A stretch of DNA of 64,000 nt from Mariannaea sp. PMI_226 (GCA_024336345.1 JANFOG010000003.1:4160501-4224500); one strand, 5' to 3'. Shown: positions 44,388 through 55,380, counted from the stretch's first letter. Translations and numbers: made by a program. Notes: a model not told the origin generated them from the sequence alone.

Positions 44388-45052
44388 CTAAGCATCCCTC
44401 TTCAGCCAATATCTGGATATGATACCGTAGACAATGTACGCGGACCCACCGATCAGCGCTGTGGTGCTGATCCGAGCGAGGCTTGCAACTGTGGTGATGG
44501 CCAGGTTTTGATCCAGGGACAGAGAAGCCGGCAGGGGAATCAACTTCATGGCTGTGTTGACTAGGATAGACCTTCCCAACGTCAGTCGAATAGAGAACGC
44601 TAGGACAAGTGCACTCACAACAGGATCCGATATGCGAGCCATCCAAGGCTCTTCTTGCACAACCACCAGAACCATGACAGACCAATGACTATAGACACGC
44701 AGGCAAGAAAAACGAGTAGTCCAAGAGGAACCCTTCCTACGGTGCCAGCGAAAAAGCTCGCAACGGTCCCAACCTTCTCGAGGACACACGCGTTGCGCAA
44801 GTATGAAGTCGCTGCTGGCAGCGCGACGTTGCCAGCTATCAAAACCCATGAAATGGCGTCAGCAGCTGCTGAGCGCACCAGTGCAATAGTCTCGTTCTCC
44901 GAAAGCATCTCACTGTACTTATCCATGACCGCCCGGTAACGTTGTGTGTCGGGCTCCCGTTCCTCGCAGGCCGGCGCTTGAGCCCCATTTGGCGGTTGCT
45001 GGCGATTACGCGTTTTCATATTGAAGCCGATGTTGAGACATATGATTTCCAA
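44388..45052 (-). CDS. Multi-pass membrane protein, about 194-205 aa
   Basis: Exons 45052 (or ATG 45019)-44619 and 44571-44388 join in frame across a 47-nt intron with a GTGAGT donor, CTGAC branch and AAG acceptor. A different acceptor 11 nt downstream also gives an open frame but a less natural, His/Ser-rich tail. The protein has a polar, acidic N-terminus, then about three hydrophobic segments (near residues 60-80, 90-125 and in the second exon, TTALIGGSAYIVYGII). No catalytic or transport motif is visible. Function unknown. Confidence 0.5.
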
Positions 45053-45380
45053 AGAGAATATTGCACTTTAAGTAAATCCAACATGCAGGGACAAATCTCT
45101 TCTTGTGTGCGAGGTTGCATCTTTGGGAGATAGTCTGTTTCTGGCTTGGACTGATCGTGGTGTGAACGGATGTTCCAGTCCACTTTTGGCCTCACGACGT
45201 GTAAAATCGGTGTATGGCCGCACTAGGATGGGTAATGCAGAGTATCGAATTAGGAAACCGCAAACGAAAACAAAAGTCCAAAATTAGAGCATCGTGCACA
45301 TCGACCGGCCGCTTGACTGACGACAACTACATTGTATGGTATCGCGTGCAATTTTCCAGGCAGCGAGTGCAAAGGATCTA

Positions 45381-46110
45381 TTAGCTTGGGAAAAAATCAA
45401 AGTCTACGGTATCAACGTATTCGTTTTGCGTTTCATCGATGGAGGACCTAATTCTACCCATGACAGCTAGGCAGTTGAACGCCAACGACTGATACTGATC
45501 CGCCTTGCGTGACATCTCCTGCAGTCTTTTGGCCAGGCGTTCCAACTCATTATTGGCCTCAGCTAAATCCGCCCTTAGGCGCTCCTTTTCCGCTGTTTCC
45601 ACCTTCAAGTTTACTTTCAGCAGGCTCAACTCTCCATCCCGATCCAGGTCGACAAGATTTTTGACTGAGGGGCTCGTAGAAAGAAGTGTCTGTGAACTGG
45701 GTGGGGGAAGTAGACTGGGTTGCTTTGCTTCAGTGAAAGGAACAGCCCAAAATTTATTTCCAACTTCACGGCATAGCTCCTTGCATGCCTCCACCTTATG
45801 CATGCTTAGGTGCTTGCTGAATAAATGCGCCACTTCTGATCGGTAGGTCCACGTGTAACCGTCGCTCGGTCTAGTCGTCAACCGAACTCTGCCCGGGGCT
45901 ACCGTCAAGTCCGTTTGTTTTTCTAACCTGTCAGCATTATGTCTCTTGCAAAATATTGCGGAGAAGCGCACTTATGTGGTCCGCGAGCCGTTCCCTACAG
46001 TCTTGACGGAGACGCCTTTTCCTCTGCTCGCTCTGCTTGCCCTTTGCGTGATATGGCGACGGGTGTCCTTCTAAGAAGTGACCGCCGGAGCCGAAACAAA
46101 ATTGAGACAT
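45381..46110 (-). CDS. Small coiled-coil protein, start region unresolved
   Basis: The main frame is 45971-45381 (minus), but it opens with GTG. An upstream ATG at 46110 begins a coherent basic stretch (SEQRKRRLRQDCRERLADHISALL) in another frame that runs to about 45946; one intron probably joins the two, but I could not fix its borders. The C-terminal 90 residues are a strong coiled coil (EKERLRADLAEANNELERLAKRL) followed by YQSLAFNCLAVMGRIRSSIDE and an acidic aromatic end. Layout matches the other small coiled-coil genes, with a bZIP-like basic part before the coil, though no bZIP signature is present. Confidence 0.5.
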
Positions 46111-46393
46111 CGCATGCCTAGCACTCTATGCACTCTCAAACGGGGGGCATGTCTAGAACACATGCATCAACGGCGAGACGTCCGAGTGAAGTAGAGTTCG
46201 TCAATGCGACGTTGAATGAGTCAAATATGGATGTTGACCAAATTGGACTCATCCTGCACAGACGAATCGACACTTGTATGGAATTTTGATAGGATGGGAA
46301 CGGATTGGGGGTTCTTCTTTTCTATTCAAGGAGAGTGGCTTGATGAGACACCTACTATTCTCGGGATCTGATGAGGGAAAGCTAGTATCTTAG

Positions 46394-46750
46394 CTATGGT
46401 CTTGCGTGTCTTCCAGCTCTCTTCCTTCGCTCCCTGAATTGTTTGTTCCTTTCAGCTTTCAACAGTTTCCATTCAGCAATCAGTTTTCCTGCGTTCCGTG
46501 CATCATATTCCGCCACCAGAGTAGGCTTCCAGCTCATAAGGTAATGCTTAGTACCGTCAATCATCTGCTCATCCAATATCCCCTCGACTTCCCACTCCAG
46601 ACACGTCTCCTTTTCGGCTTCTTCGCCATCGACAGCTCCCTGGACGTCTAATTCAACTCCAGGTGCCGGTTGTTCCGAGTATATAGCTTCAGCAGACAGG
46701 GTACCGCTGCGTCTAGAAAGCTTTGAGGTAGAGTTTGGGATTGCAGCCAT
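46394..46750 (-). CDS. Small chromodomain protein, 118 aa
   Basis: Single exon from ATG 46750. After about 45 disordered residues comes an acidic patch and a chromodomain-like segment, EWEVEGILDEQMIDGTKHYL then SWKPTL and LIAEWKLL; the EVEGILD and YLMSWKPT parts match the family. The C-terminus is very basic (RERRKRAGRHARP). Probably a chromatin-bound reader. It is not closely related to the other chromodomain gene at 34958, so the two seem to have separate origins. Confidence 0.6.
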   Translation of the reverse strand: MAAIPNSTSKLSRRSGTLSAEAIYSEQPAPGVELDVQGAVDGEEAEKETCLEWEVEGILDEQMIDGTKHYLMSWKPTLVAEYDARNAGKLIAEWKLLKAERNKQFRERRKRAGRHARP

Positions 46751-47366
46751 TTTACTGCTGTGTGTAGAGTGCAGTACAAGAATGCCTTGTTTTCAAGTAA
46801 TGTGGCTTTGCAAATACTGTATATGATGGATGTCTCAGTGTGGGTTGTATGTGGGATTCTTATCTAGATGCAGGCCATGCGACCGAAATGGACGAGCGCG
46901 ACAACGATCCCTTCGCATCATTTCCCGACATGGAAATGGCCCCTATTTCCTCGGGTCGAGAGGGCACCGGGTACTGAAATACAGGGACGGTTCCCAATTC
47001 ATATCCTGGTCTCTTTAAATGTTCTTATACGTTGGTATCTGGACTAAGCTTTATTTTGTGTTTGATTTCCCGATACGCATCTATGCATCATAGCAACTCT
47101 TCAGATAGCTTGCCGTATACGGCTTATGTTGGAAGCAGCGAGGCTATAAATGAAACGGTCGAGCTATTTGTATTTCACATCAGCTTTCTAAGGCTTCAAA
47201 ATCCACCAACTTATCCAAATTAATCAAATCAATATGGTATCTCTCTTGATAAATCAAGTCGATGTATTACTCTATACATGCAACCTAGCAGGTAGCACTA
47301 TTTCCAGGCAATACACTTATAGTACAGCAGCGAGTCTCTGCCTTTATTGGAGACATCAAGCAGACG
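46751..47366. other. Intergenic, no gene recognised
   Basis: Contains short unsupported frames. A CTATAAATG element at 47141-47149 is a possible TATA box for the small frame at 47367. Confidence 0.35.
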
Positions 47367-47582
47367 ATGGCTATTCCAATCGCGTTTCGGTGTAGTCTTG
47401 AATTGGGGCAGATTGATGTCCATCTCTTTCGTCTTAGTCAGGAGGGGTTGCAGGAATTGCGAGATGGTACTCGATCGGATGGGTTTGACGTTATTGTACG
47501 ATTTGAGTCTATCAATATCCGTGTTACATTAGAGCAGACATGCTTCAATTGTGGTCAAGCATATCGAGGATGTAACTGCTAG
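47367..47582 (+). CDS. Possible small Cys-tailed protein, 71 aa
   Basis: Short open frame with a beta-strand look and a Cys-rich end (CFNCGQAYRGCNC). No signal peptide. There is no splice support or known family, so it may be spurious. Confidence 0.3.
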   Translation: MAIPIAFRCSLELGQIDVHLFRLSQEGLQELRDGTRSDGFDVIVRFESINIRVTLEQTCFNCGQAYRGCNC

Positions 47583-48031
47583 AGATGAGATGCATGGTGG
47601 AAAATCGACAATGCCTTATGGATAGAATATCCTCTCTGGCCTTTTTAAATAGTTCCTTAATCATTCAATCATTATACTCTTGTAATTGCCATTTCAACAG
47701 TAGATGCCTACGGCAACCGACGTTACAATAGGAATGAGGGCGACTCAATGCCCTGTATAGTGTCTTAGTGTTGAATTATGTGGGCTGGTATAAATGCCTG
47801 TGCGGCCACAAAATAAGGCTAATAATTCTTAATGGAGCAATACGATATAGATATTTTCCATTGCAAACCTTGACTATTGAGCCACCGAGGTCGGGGTTCA
47901 TTGTGTTCAGATTGCACTATAATATTCGCCTAAATCGACATTAAGACAATAATTCGGCTAGAAACTGCCTGAAGGGAACAGCATTTTCATGCTCTCTTCC
48001 CATTATAACCTCCATCTTCTTCGGATCAGCC
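47583..48031. other. Intergenic, A/T-rich
   Basis: No gene or repeat recognised. Probably the 3' flanks of two convergent transcripts. Confidence 0.35.
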
Positions 48032-49121
48032 TTATCTAATTGTTGTTCGATAACCCTGCCATCCGCTGCCCTGATATTGCGTCGGGTCAATTCGTGTTTT
48101 TGGTACCATCATGCAAGTGAACATCATAGTTTCACCTGGGAAATGCTTCCGCAACTGCGTCCAACCCACAAACTCGTGGTTTAACTTGACTTCTAGTTCC
48201 CCAGGAAAGAGGAAGGGTGCGGGCTTGGCTTCTATGCATAGATAATTCGAACCGTAACTGGTTTGACGAGAAGCTTTCATTTTCTCAAACCTTGTGCAAC
48301 TGATGGGTCGTTGCAATAAGTTGGCTCCTGGGAAGAAACCTTGAAGATTAGGGAGTTCCCAGATTGTATCAAACCCGACTTTACCACGAAGGCATTGGCA
48401 AGACGCGTCAGCTTGAGGGTAATATAATTGTACGTGATGAACATGCCGGGTATGCATGTCTTCATTCATACTTGGTCTCATTATTCCTCGGGGTTGCCAA
48501 GGCCCGTCGGTCGTCGTTGTTTGAAGTCCTGTTGCAGACACCTCTTGTATGGGATAGTTCGGGGCTTGCCGAGATGAAATCGCCATTTTGCATTGGTCCC
48601 AAGTTTCAACACCATAATTGTGCAGTTTCGCCTTAGTATAGAGGACTGCGGTTGAATTCCTTGTATCCAGCTCGAACTCATATGTAGCGGACCAGCGCAT
48701 CGAGGGGGTAGTGTAAACCAAACTCAGCCCATCGATTACCGTATCTTGAATAGCGGCTGATTGGCGGTGAATCTCAAACTCAATGGAATAGAACATATGT
48801 AGGGTTCGATTATGGCTCCCTTCAGATTTAATAGAACTCTGTGATCGCGTTGCATTTTGCCATGGTGTTATATAGAACCCAGAATCCTTTGGGATATTGA
48901 TCTTAATAGAGCTTTTCGGGATATTTCCATCCAGGTTGAAGATTCTGATGAGCAAGGTATCTGACTGTTATAGGTAAGATAGGGCAAGTCACAGTAAGTA
49001 GAATGCTTACTTTAGTAGACATTGGTGGAATACGCCGTCGGATTTCAGCTCTATCCATGAAAAACATGATAGAATTGATAGCCAAGCCACCCTTCGAGTA
49101 CTCTACTTCACTCAACGGCAT
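48032..49121 (-). CDS. Shortened DUF4140/DUF4139 (mucoidy-inhibitor A-like) protein, about 347 aa
   Basis: Exons 49121-49011 and 48964-48032 join in frame across a 46-nt intron. The first exon and the start of the second carry a DUF4140-like segment (IMFFMDRAEIRRRI, SDTLLIRIFNLDGNIPKSSIKI). The middle is a clear DUF4139 start: GLSLVYTTPSMRWSATYEF then LDTRNSTAVLYTKAKLHNYG and ETWDQCKMAISS. Fungal members are usually around 600-800 aa with a coiled-coil insert; here that insert is missing and the C-terminal part is altered, so this is a reduced or degenerating copy. Function of the family in fungi is unknown. Confidence 0.65.
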
Positions 49122-49763
49122 AGTGACGGCCTCTTCGGTTGATGCAAAGGGTATAGTAAATTGCAAGAATTCATGAATTGGTACTGTGTAGACGCTTGAG
49201 TGATCCCGTCAAAATTGAGCTCTTCTGGACGGCGGGCAGCTCACATCTATTGTATAGTTGAAATTTGAATGCCTTCCTTTATGGACATCATCTAACTAAC
49301 AGGCAGCTTGAACCAAAAGTAGATGTTTCTAAATGCGCCATAACTTGTGATGAAGACCCACTTTGGTACAATTATGGTCTACAGTTAGGTTGAGCCTAGA
49401 AACAGACAAACCAACAGACTGCGAATCTCGTCCATTCGCCCGTGCCGCAGTACTGCACTACCCCTGCCGGAATTTTATGACAGTATTGTTTCGATCAAAT
49501 GGCATGTGTTCGCGTGGTCATGCGAAATGTGCATGGATCCACTTCCGGGACCCGACCGAATCTGATCGCGTAATCGAACCTGTTCGATTGAGGAAAAGCG
49601 TGTTGGGGCGGCTAGTTTTGGGCGCGAAGTCCAGAAGCAGCGGGACAAGTCGGCAAGATGAGACGAACGAACATCTGTTGCGGGCTTCGGTCCAATATAA
49701 AAGCAGCACTGACGCAAGATCTGAAATATTTATCTTGTTCTGCTTTTGTTTTGGCATCAGATA
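49122..49763. other. Intergenic with TATA-like element
   Basis: The overlapping short frames at 49363-49760 are not convincing. TCCAATATAAAAGCAG at 49689-49704 is a good TATA box for the gene starting at 49764. Confidence 0.4.
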
Positions 49764-50228
49764 ATGCATCCCGAAAGAAGCTTGAACGGGGATATATGGC
49801 CCTCTTTCCTGCCATGCCCCTACTACCCGTTGTCTTCCTCGCCCGCTACCTCAACTGTAATTCACTCTCCGGTCAGCAGTATCTTGCCTTCTGCCTTGAT
49901 GCCGCCTTCCTCGACCATAATAGACTCTGACAGTGATGTCTTGTCCACTGCCAGTGAGCAGTCAAGACCGCTGTCGTCTACGCCCACGGAAGATGTACTC
50001 AACCTCCTGTCTGCTTTGAGCTCAGACTCTAGGACGGAATCTTTCATGACCGCTACTGGCTCAGCCAGTGATAGATTGGCTACAGCGAATCCAAATTCAT
50101 CATACTATTATAATCCTCCATCACTTACTACGGCCATGTCAACTCACGTTAGCTCAGCTTCGATGTACAACCAACCGCAAATAGGATTGATATTATGGAT
50201 ACTTTTTCTCATTTCGTGTATTAGATAG
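49764..50228 (+). CDS. Ser/Thr-rich protein with C-terminal hydrophobic tail, 154 aa
   Basis: First ATG after a TATA-like box 65 bp upstream. The body is rich in Ser, Thr, Pro and Asp. The last 15 residues (IGLILWILFLISCIR) are hydrophobic, suggesting a tail anchor; a GPI signal is less likely without a clear N-terminal signal peptide. An overlapping ATG at 49796 opens a signal-peptide-like frame that soon leaves coding. Low to moderate confidence. Confidence 0.35.
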   Translation: MHPERSLNGDIWPSFLPCPYYPLSSSPATSTVIHSPVSSILPSALMPPSSTIIDSDSDVLSTASEQSRPLSSTPTEDVLNLLSALSSDSRTESFMTATGSASDRLATANPNSSYYYNPPSLTTAMSTHVSSASMYNQPQIGLILWILFLISCIR

Positions 50229-50516
50229 AATAGGAATATTTCCTATTGACTGTAAGCAACCCTGGCTGTTGAAAATTGATGTAGGTCTGTAAATAGATTA
50301 TAAACACAAGAATTCATCGGTAGTGGTACAATTTGGACATATTCCCACGATTCCCTTCCATCCAGTAGCCAGCGTCTTGACTAAACTGAGGTTGTGCACA
50401 GACTGTGCGGGAACCTTCCGTGCTTGATACGGAAAATCGGCTTGTAATAGATCTTCTAACCCACTGAATTTGGATGGCTCAGAGCGCAAGAGTATTTTGT
50501 GCCCAAATGATTGGTT

Positions 50517-51299
50517 TTATACTTCCGAAAGATTGTAATCGCACACTTGGATATCGCCGTGTTCCCTCATCATTTCCGATATCTGAGCTCTATCCAACAA
50601 ACTCAAGAAATTCTGCACTTTCTCCCGCCACAAGTCTCTTGGAGGTCGTATTGGTGCTTCGATGAACGAACACCGGTCTTGCTCCTCTGTCGGCCCAAGT
50701 CGGACGGCGTCGGGCCCATAACAGGCAGCAGGGTCGGTCTGGAGCTGAGAACTATTAGATAACCCTTCAACCTCATCTCCGCTCGCGTCAACGTCGTGTT
50801 CGGGGGCGGCGTTCTGGATCGCATTAGATGGCGAGGGCGAACTTTCTCCAAATAGAGAACCAGAATCGGATTGAGTTTTTTCTGGGCTTAGGATCCGATG
50901 GGGTCCCAGACCTGTGACGCTCATATCGTCATCTTGAGACAGAAATCCAACGGCCTTATCTTCATCCACTTCGACCACAATCTCATCCGAAGTTGGCTCT
51001 GCGGACCGGGCGGAAATAAGGCTGTTGACCTACATCTGCCGTCAGTGACAATTCCGCAACACAAACGTGGTACTGTAGTCGGTGCGCAATCTCACGATCT
51101 TATTCATTTTCGGGATGCGGCCGTCTTTGGGAATATGCATGCCAAGCCTGTACCGGCGTTTAGCCGTGTCCCAGTATATACATAGCGCGAAGACGTTCCC
51201 TATCTGCCCAAGCTTCAGCGCCTTTCTTACAAGGCTGGGTCCGCTCTTGCGCACTTTTGTATTCTCTCTGATTTTCTTCTCCCGTTGCGTAATACCCAT
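50517..51299 (-). CDS. MADS-like (SRF-type) protein, 238 aa
   Basis: Exons 51299-51096 and 51029-50517 join in phase 0 across a 66-nt intron with a GTGAGA donor and CTGAC branch. Residues 1-60 resemble a divergent MADS/SRF-type DNA-binding domain: a basic helix (REKKIRENTKVRKSGPSLVRKALKLGQI is split as RENTKVRKSG and SLVRKALKLGQ), then beta strands with NVFALCIYWD and RRYRLGMHIP. The remainder is acidic and Ser-rich, disordered, ending in a Trp/Arg helix. It is probably a fungal-specific transcription factor or a remnant of one. Classical MADS residues are only partly kept, so the call is tentative. Confidence 0.5.
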
Positions 51300-51699
51300 A
51301 GCGAATCTTTCTCTCAGCAATATGTCAGCATCGCCGAGTCAGCCCTTTTCAGTTCCAGAAAAAGCCCCATATTCGGCCTGATGTTCTGTTTATACGACTC
51401 GAGGTAATGAACTTTGTCCACAATTGGACTGACATCCAGTTGACTGGCAAAGATCCATTTCCTGCCTTCAGACCCGCCTTGCATGACCCGATCCTTTAGT
51501 CATAAGCACCCATGTTGCACTGTAGCTAGGGTCTTACGTACAATTACTCAGCTTTGTACGTAACCAGTTAGATGGCATCCACTCACTTCGGTATGACGTG
51601 ACGGCACAAGACCATCAGCGCTGTCCGCCTTACATACTTAAACCCCAATCGCTCGCTACTTCCGCCTTCCTTCCCTCGGTCAGGACATTGACCCCAGAA

Positions 51700-52400
51700 A
51701 TATCAAGGCAACTTCTGGCAGCTGTCGCGATTTCTGATGATGATCAATTCCATCCCGATGCTTGTTGAACTAGATGAGAGCATGTTTGCATGTTGTGCAT
51801 TGCGATACCTAGTCAGCAATTGAGGCAATTTCTGATGATGATCAATTCCGTCCCGATGCCTGTTGCAACTAGACGAGAGCATGTTCGCATGTTGCGCATT
51901 GCAATACCTAGTAAACAACTTCTGGCTGCCATTGCGGTGTCTGACGATGATCAATTCCGTCTGGTCCTAATGCCTATTGCAACTAGATGAGAGCATGTTT
52001 GCATATTGCGCATTGCGATACCTAGTCAACAATTGAGGCAATTTCTGACCATGATCAATTCCGTCCCGATGCCTGTTGCAACTAGACGAGAGCATGTTCG
52101 CATGCTGCGCATTGCAATACCTAGTCAACAACTTCTGGCTGCCGTTGCGGTGTCTGACGATGATCGATTCCGTCCACCCGACGCATATTACGCCAGTGTT
52201 GCGATACCGAGTTCTGTCTAGATGAGAGCATATTAGCACATTGCGCCAATATTGCGATACCTAGTCAACGACTAACGCAACTCCTGGCCGCTGTTGCATA
52301 TTGCATTAGTATTGCGATATTTAGTTAACGATTAGTTCTGTCTAGATGAGAGCCTGCTTTAATGCCTAGATGAGAGCACATCATGGTATGGATTGCAATG
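51700..52400. repeat. Nested tandem repeat
   Basis: A block containing CTAGAYGAGAGCATGTTYGCAT recurs at about 51770, 51870, 51984, 52083 and 52219, with spacings of 99, 114, 99 and 136 bp. The pair 99+114 forms a higher-order unit of about 213 bp that is itself duplicated (51771-51983 and 51984-52196). Each copy also holds TGATCAATTCCGTCCCGATGC. Later copies are decayed. Open frames across it on both strands are artefacts. Confidence 0.8.
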
Positions 52401-52570
52401 TGCATACGTAAAGGATGATCAATTCTATCTAGATGGCCAATTCTATGTCTTGCAATACATGAACGATGATCCCTTGAATGCTGCTTCATAGCAGGATGAT
52501 ATTAGCTGTCCTTCATGTGACGTACGTGCGAGTATCGCAGATGGTCACGAAGCATCCGTTATGCCGCAAT

Positions 52571-52640
52571 AGCCATCGTGAAGAGTAATCAGCCATCGTG
52601 AAGAGTAATCAACCATCGTGAAGAGTAATCAGCCATCTCA
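52571..52640. repeat. 20-bp tandem repeat
   Basis: Three near-identical units of AGCCATCGTGAAGAGTAATC, plus a fourth decayed unit. Confidence 0.8.
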
Positions 52641-52833
52641 ATGAGTGTTCCAACTAGTTAAATAGTAACAAAATCTTTGATATGAATATATGTACTAAAG
52701 ATGGTCGTAGACACGATATCTAGCACGCATCACCTCGGGTACGAACGTGTATTATCTGACCAGCAGTCCTACTTCAATTGGGAATCTAAAGAGGACGGAG
52801 AGGCACTGCTCTCAAATAAACGACGAGAACTTC

Positions 52834-53740
52834 CTATTCACTATGGCCAAGACCTAGTTGAGAATCCATTTGGCTAGACAATGTTGGGTCAAATGAGATT
52901 TCGCCCCCAGTCACATCGAGAAGTCTATCGAAATCTTTCATACTAGCTTCCACCGCGTCGAACTTTTCCTTGGTCCTGGACGAAAATAAGTCTAGCTGAT
53001 TTGCATAATATGGAGCAGCAAGCTTACTTTTTTTCAAGTTCAGAGACTCTATGCCCTTGCTCATCAATTTGAGACCTATATGTATGTTGATCAGTAAGTA
53101 AAGTTTTTAGGAGAATTAATGGTGACAAACTCATTTCCTTGCTTAAGAAGAATTTGATATATCCTATCATATCATATTAGTTGCCGTATTCGAATTCTGC
53201 TCTCCTCTTGATGACTCGCATGTCCAAAACTTTTGACGCAGACCCAAATGCGCCAACTAATGTAGCAAGTGCCTGCTTTATTTCCTCATCGGTGACTTCG
53301 GCATCTTCATTGATAGGCCTGACCCAAATTAGCTTCAGAGGTAGTGGACGTGGATCGAAGTTACATCAGTTCACTGGCACCACCAACTCCAGTTATATTG
53401 TATTGGTCCGACGGGACGCCCGCATTTGGAGATGTGTTCGCTATAGATAGCGGCAAGTGTTGGGCCGGCTGAAACTCGAGCCCGGCATGCCGTAAGGTTT
53501 GCCGTGCTAGCTTCCTTTTCCGAATTGCCTCTCGGATCTTGTAAGAAAGAATCTGGTTTTGATTTCCAAGCATAGCGGCTGGGCCTGGAGCATACAAGAA
53601 GACGATATTAAGTTGAGATCGAAATGCGAGCATGCGTGGGAGGTGCTATTTTTTAAGGAGAACCTTGTGTAGTCCAGCATTTCGGCTGTGGCATACACGA
53701 GTTCGAATATGGATACATATGATAAACATATTTGCGTCAT
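52834..53740 (-). CDS. Multi-exon hypothetical protein, 5' part uncertain
   Basis: The last two segments are well supported: a coherent stretch ending QILLKQGNE splices (53070-53125 region, TACTGAT branch, ATAG acceptor) to SQIDEQGHRVSELEKK. An intron with a GTAAGC donor then leads to TKEKFDAVEASMKDFDRLLD and the stop at 52834. Upstream, 53348-53184 encodes a clear exon (VRPINEDAEVTDEEIKQALA, then LDMRVIKRRAEFEYG), and 53740-53361 holds one or two further exons whose junctions I could not fix. The product appears helical with a short coiled coil. No family recognised. Confidence 0.4.
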
Positions 53741-54010
53741 GGACTTAGATTGTGGCCGTATTTGGACTGGGACAGATTTGGACTATCTGTAGTGTACCAG
53801 GCCAGCCGCTCTCAGCACTTGCCATCATGTATCATTGTTATCCTGGGAGCTACATGACGGAGATCCGACGTGAGGGACGGACCATTAACCTGCCGTGAAC
53901 GGGACTTGAACGGCTGCTGCTGACAGCGGATGGCAAGCGGCATGCTTGTAGTTATACGACCGAGGAACCTAAAACGACCGCTTACCAGCTCGAAAACTAA
54001 TCCATCTCTT

Positions 54011-55380
54011 CTAACCGGGTTCCTTGTAGCAATAATATCTTCTGACTGTGAATTGAGCAGCTACAACCAGATTCCACAAGGCCTCATGTTCCCACCGACG
54101 ATGCCTTTCCCAGATGTTTGTAATAAAGCAATTCTTAGGAAAGTTAGTAGAGAAAGCTGAAACCGGTTGAGCTTTTTTACGAACCCTGCGAAGTTCTTTC
54201 AACGATCTAGTTGAGGCAACACTTGATGCAAACTGCATCGTATCCGGATTGTCTTGCCAACGGCTCGGATCGTCCACCCCGATTTTACCGTCTTTTCTGT
54301 CCACCTTCTGCATCAGTTTCATCATAACCTTTCCGAAATCAAAAATATCCCTAGCCTTGAGATCAGGGGAGGTAATCTGGCACAGCTCTTGCCCACCTGC
54401 ATACGTCAACAACTAAACCTTGAGAAGGACATTCACCGCACACACCAACTTTGACGCAACCTTGGTCGTTGATGAGGATGTTCCCGCAATTTAACGACCC
54501 ATGTCCGTAACCTTCTCCCTGGATGAAGTTCAATCCATCTAAGACCTGGGACTTGATAAGCCACGGCACTGCGGTACAATACGGACTATCGAATACTTAC
54601 TTGTCCCAATATCGTCCCTAGCTGCAAAGAAGTAGGATAGGCTGGAGACACCACCAAATGTTCAAGGGACAGTCTCATGTCCTCAAAGACGAGATATAGG
54701 AACTGATTGGTAACGAACGCATCCAGAACACGCACAATATTCAAATGACTCAGTTTGCGGGACTTGGGTAATATTTCTTCCGCTTTGCCGGTTGGATACT
54801 TCCGAATACCTACCAGAGTCGAGATTGGATCCTTAGAACGGGCGATGGTGACCTTGCCGCCAAGGTCAAGAACGTCAACGGAAGATTTCTCAAAGTGTGC
54901 CCAAGGAGACTCCGAACGAACTGGTCTGTTTGTCAAGGTGCCTGAATCTACGCTCTCAAGGCTGGAAGCATGATCTTCTGGTTGAATCTTCCTAACCTTT
55001 CTGGGTGGGACTGCTCTCGGGACGTGGTGCTCAGATGAGGCCGCAGTCTTTGACGCTTTGGTGATATCGCTCAGCCCAATATCGAGCTTGGTGTATCTCT
55101 TCTGGGTCGTATCCATCGATTCTAGGTCTTCGAGGAAGGCAGCAGTTGCGAGTGGGTTGGAAGATATTTTGAACGCAGCCCCAGATCGTATAGGGAAATT
55201 GCTAACTCTTGCGGTGATAGACAGAATCGGCCTTGGCTCCAAAAACGAACGTCTAGCTAGCTTCCTGTTGCTGTCGCAGTTTCTTCCACGGCGTTCCATG
55301 AGCTTCCCTTTGTACCAATGTGGCTCATGGGCTGCCTCAAGGTCCATTCTTCTCGCTTTCAGTACCGGGATGCACCACAT
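54011..55380 (-). CDS. Protein-kinase-like pseudokinase, 404 aa
   Basis: Exons 55380-54601, 54545-54446, 54396-54185 and 54133-54011 join in frame; introns are 55, 49 and 51 nt (the last with a perfect CTACTAAC branch). Residues 1-160 are a basic, Ser-rich extension. The kinase fold follows: LVGIRKYP, LSHLNIVRVLDAFV, LYLVFEDMRLSLEHLV, then HGSLNCGNILINDQGCVKV in place of HRDLKPSN..LVKI. The catalytic Asp is Ser and DFG is absent, though the loop Asn remains. FDFGKVMMKLM is a C-lobe helix, not the DFG. Catalysis is unlikely. Same family as the protein at 35866-36783. Confidence 0.7.

Noticed and set aside
51700..52640. Regular repeats considered as a CRISPR array
   Set aside because: Eukaryotic context, no uniform spacers, no cas genes; spacings are 99-136 bp with related sequence between repeats.
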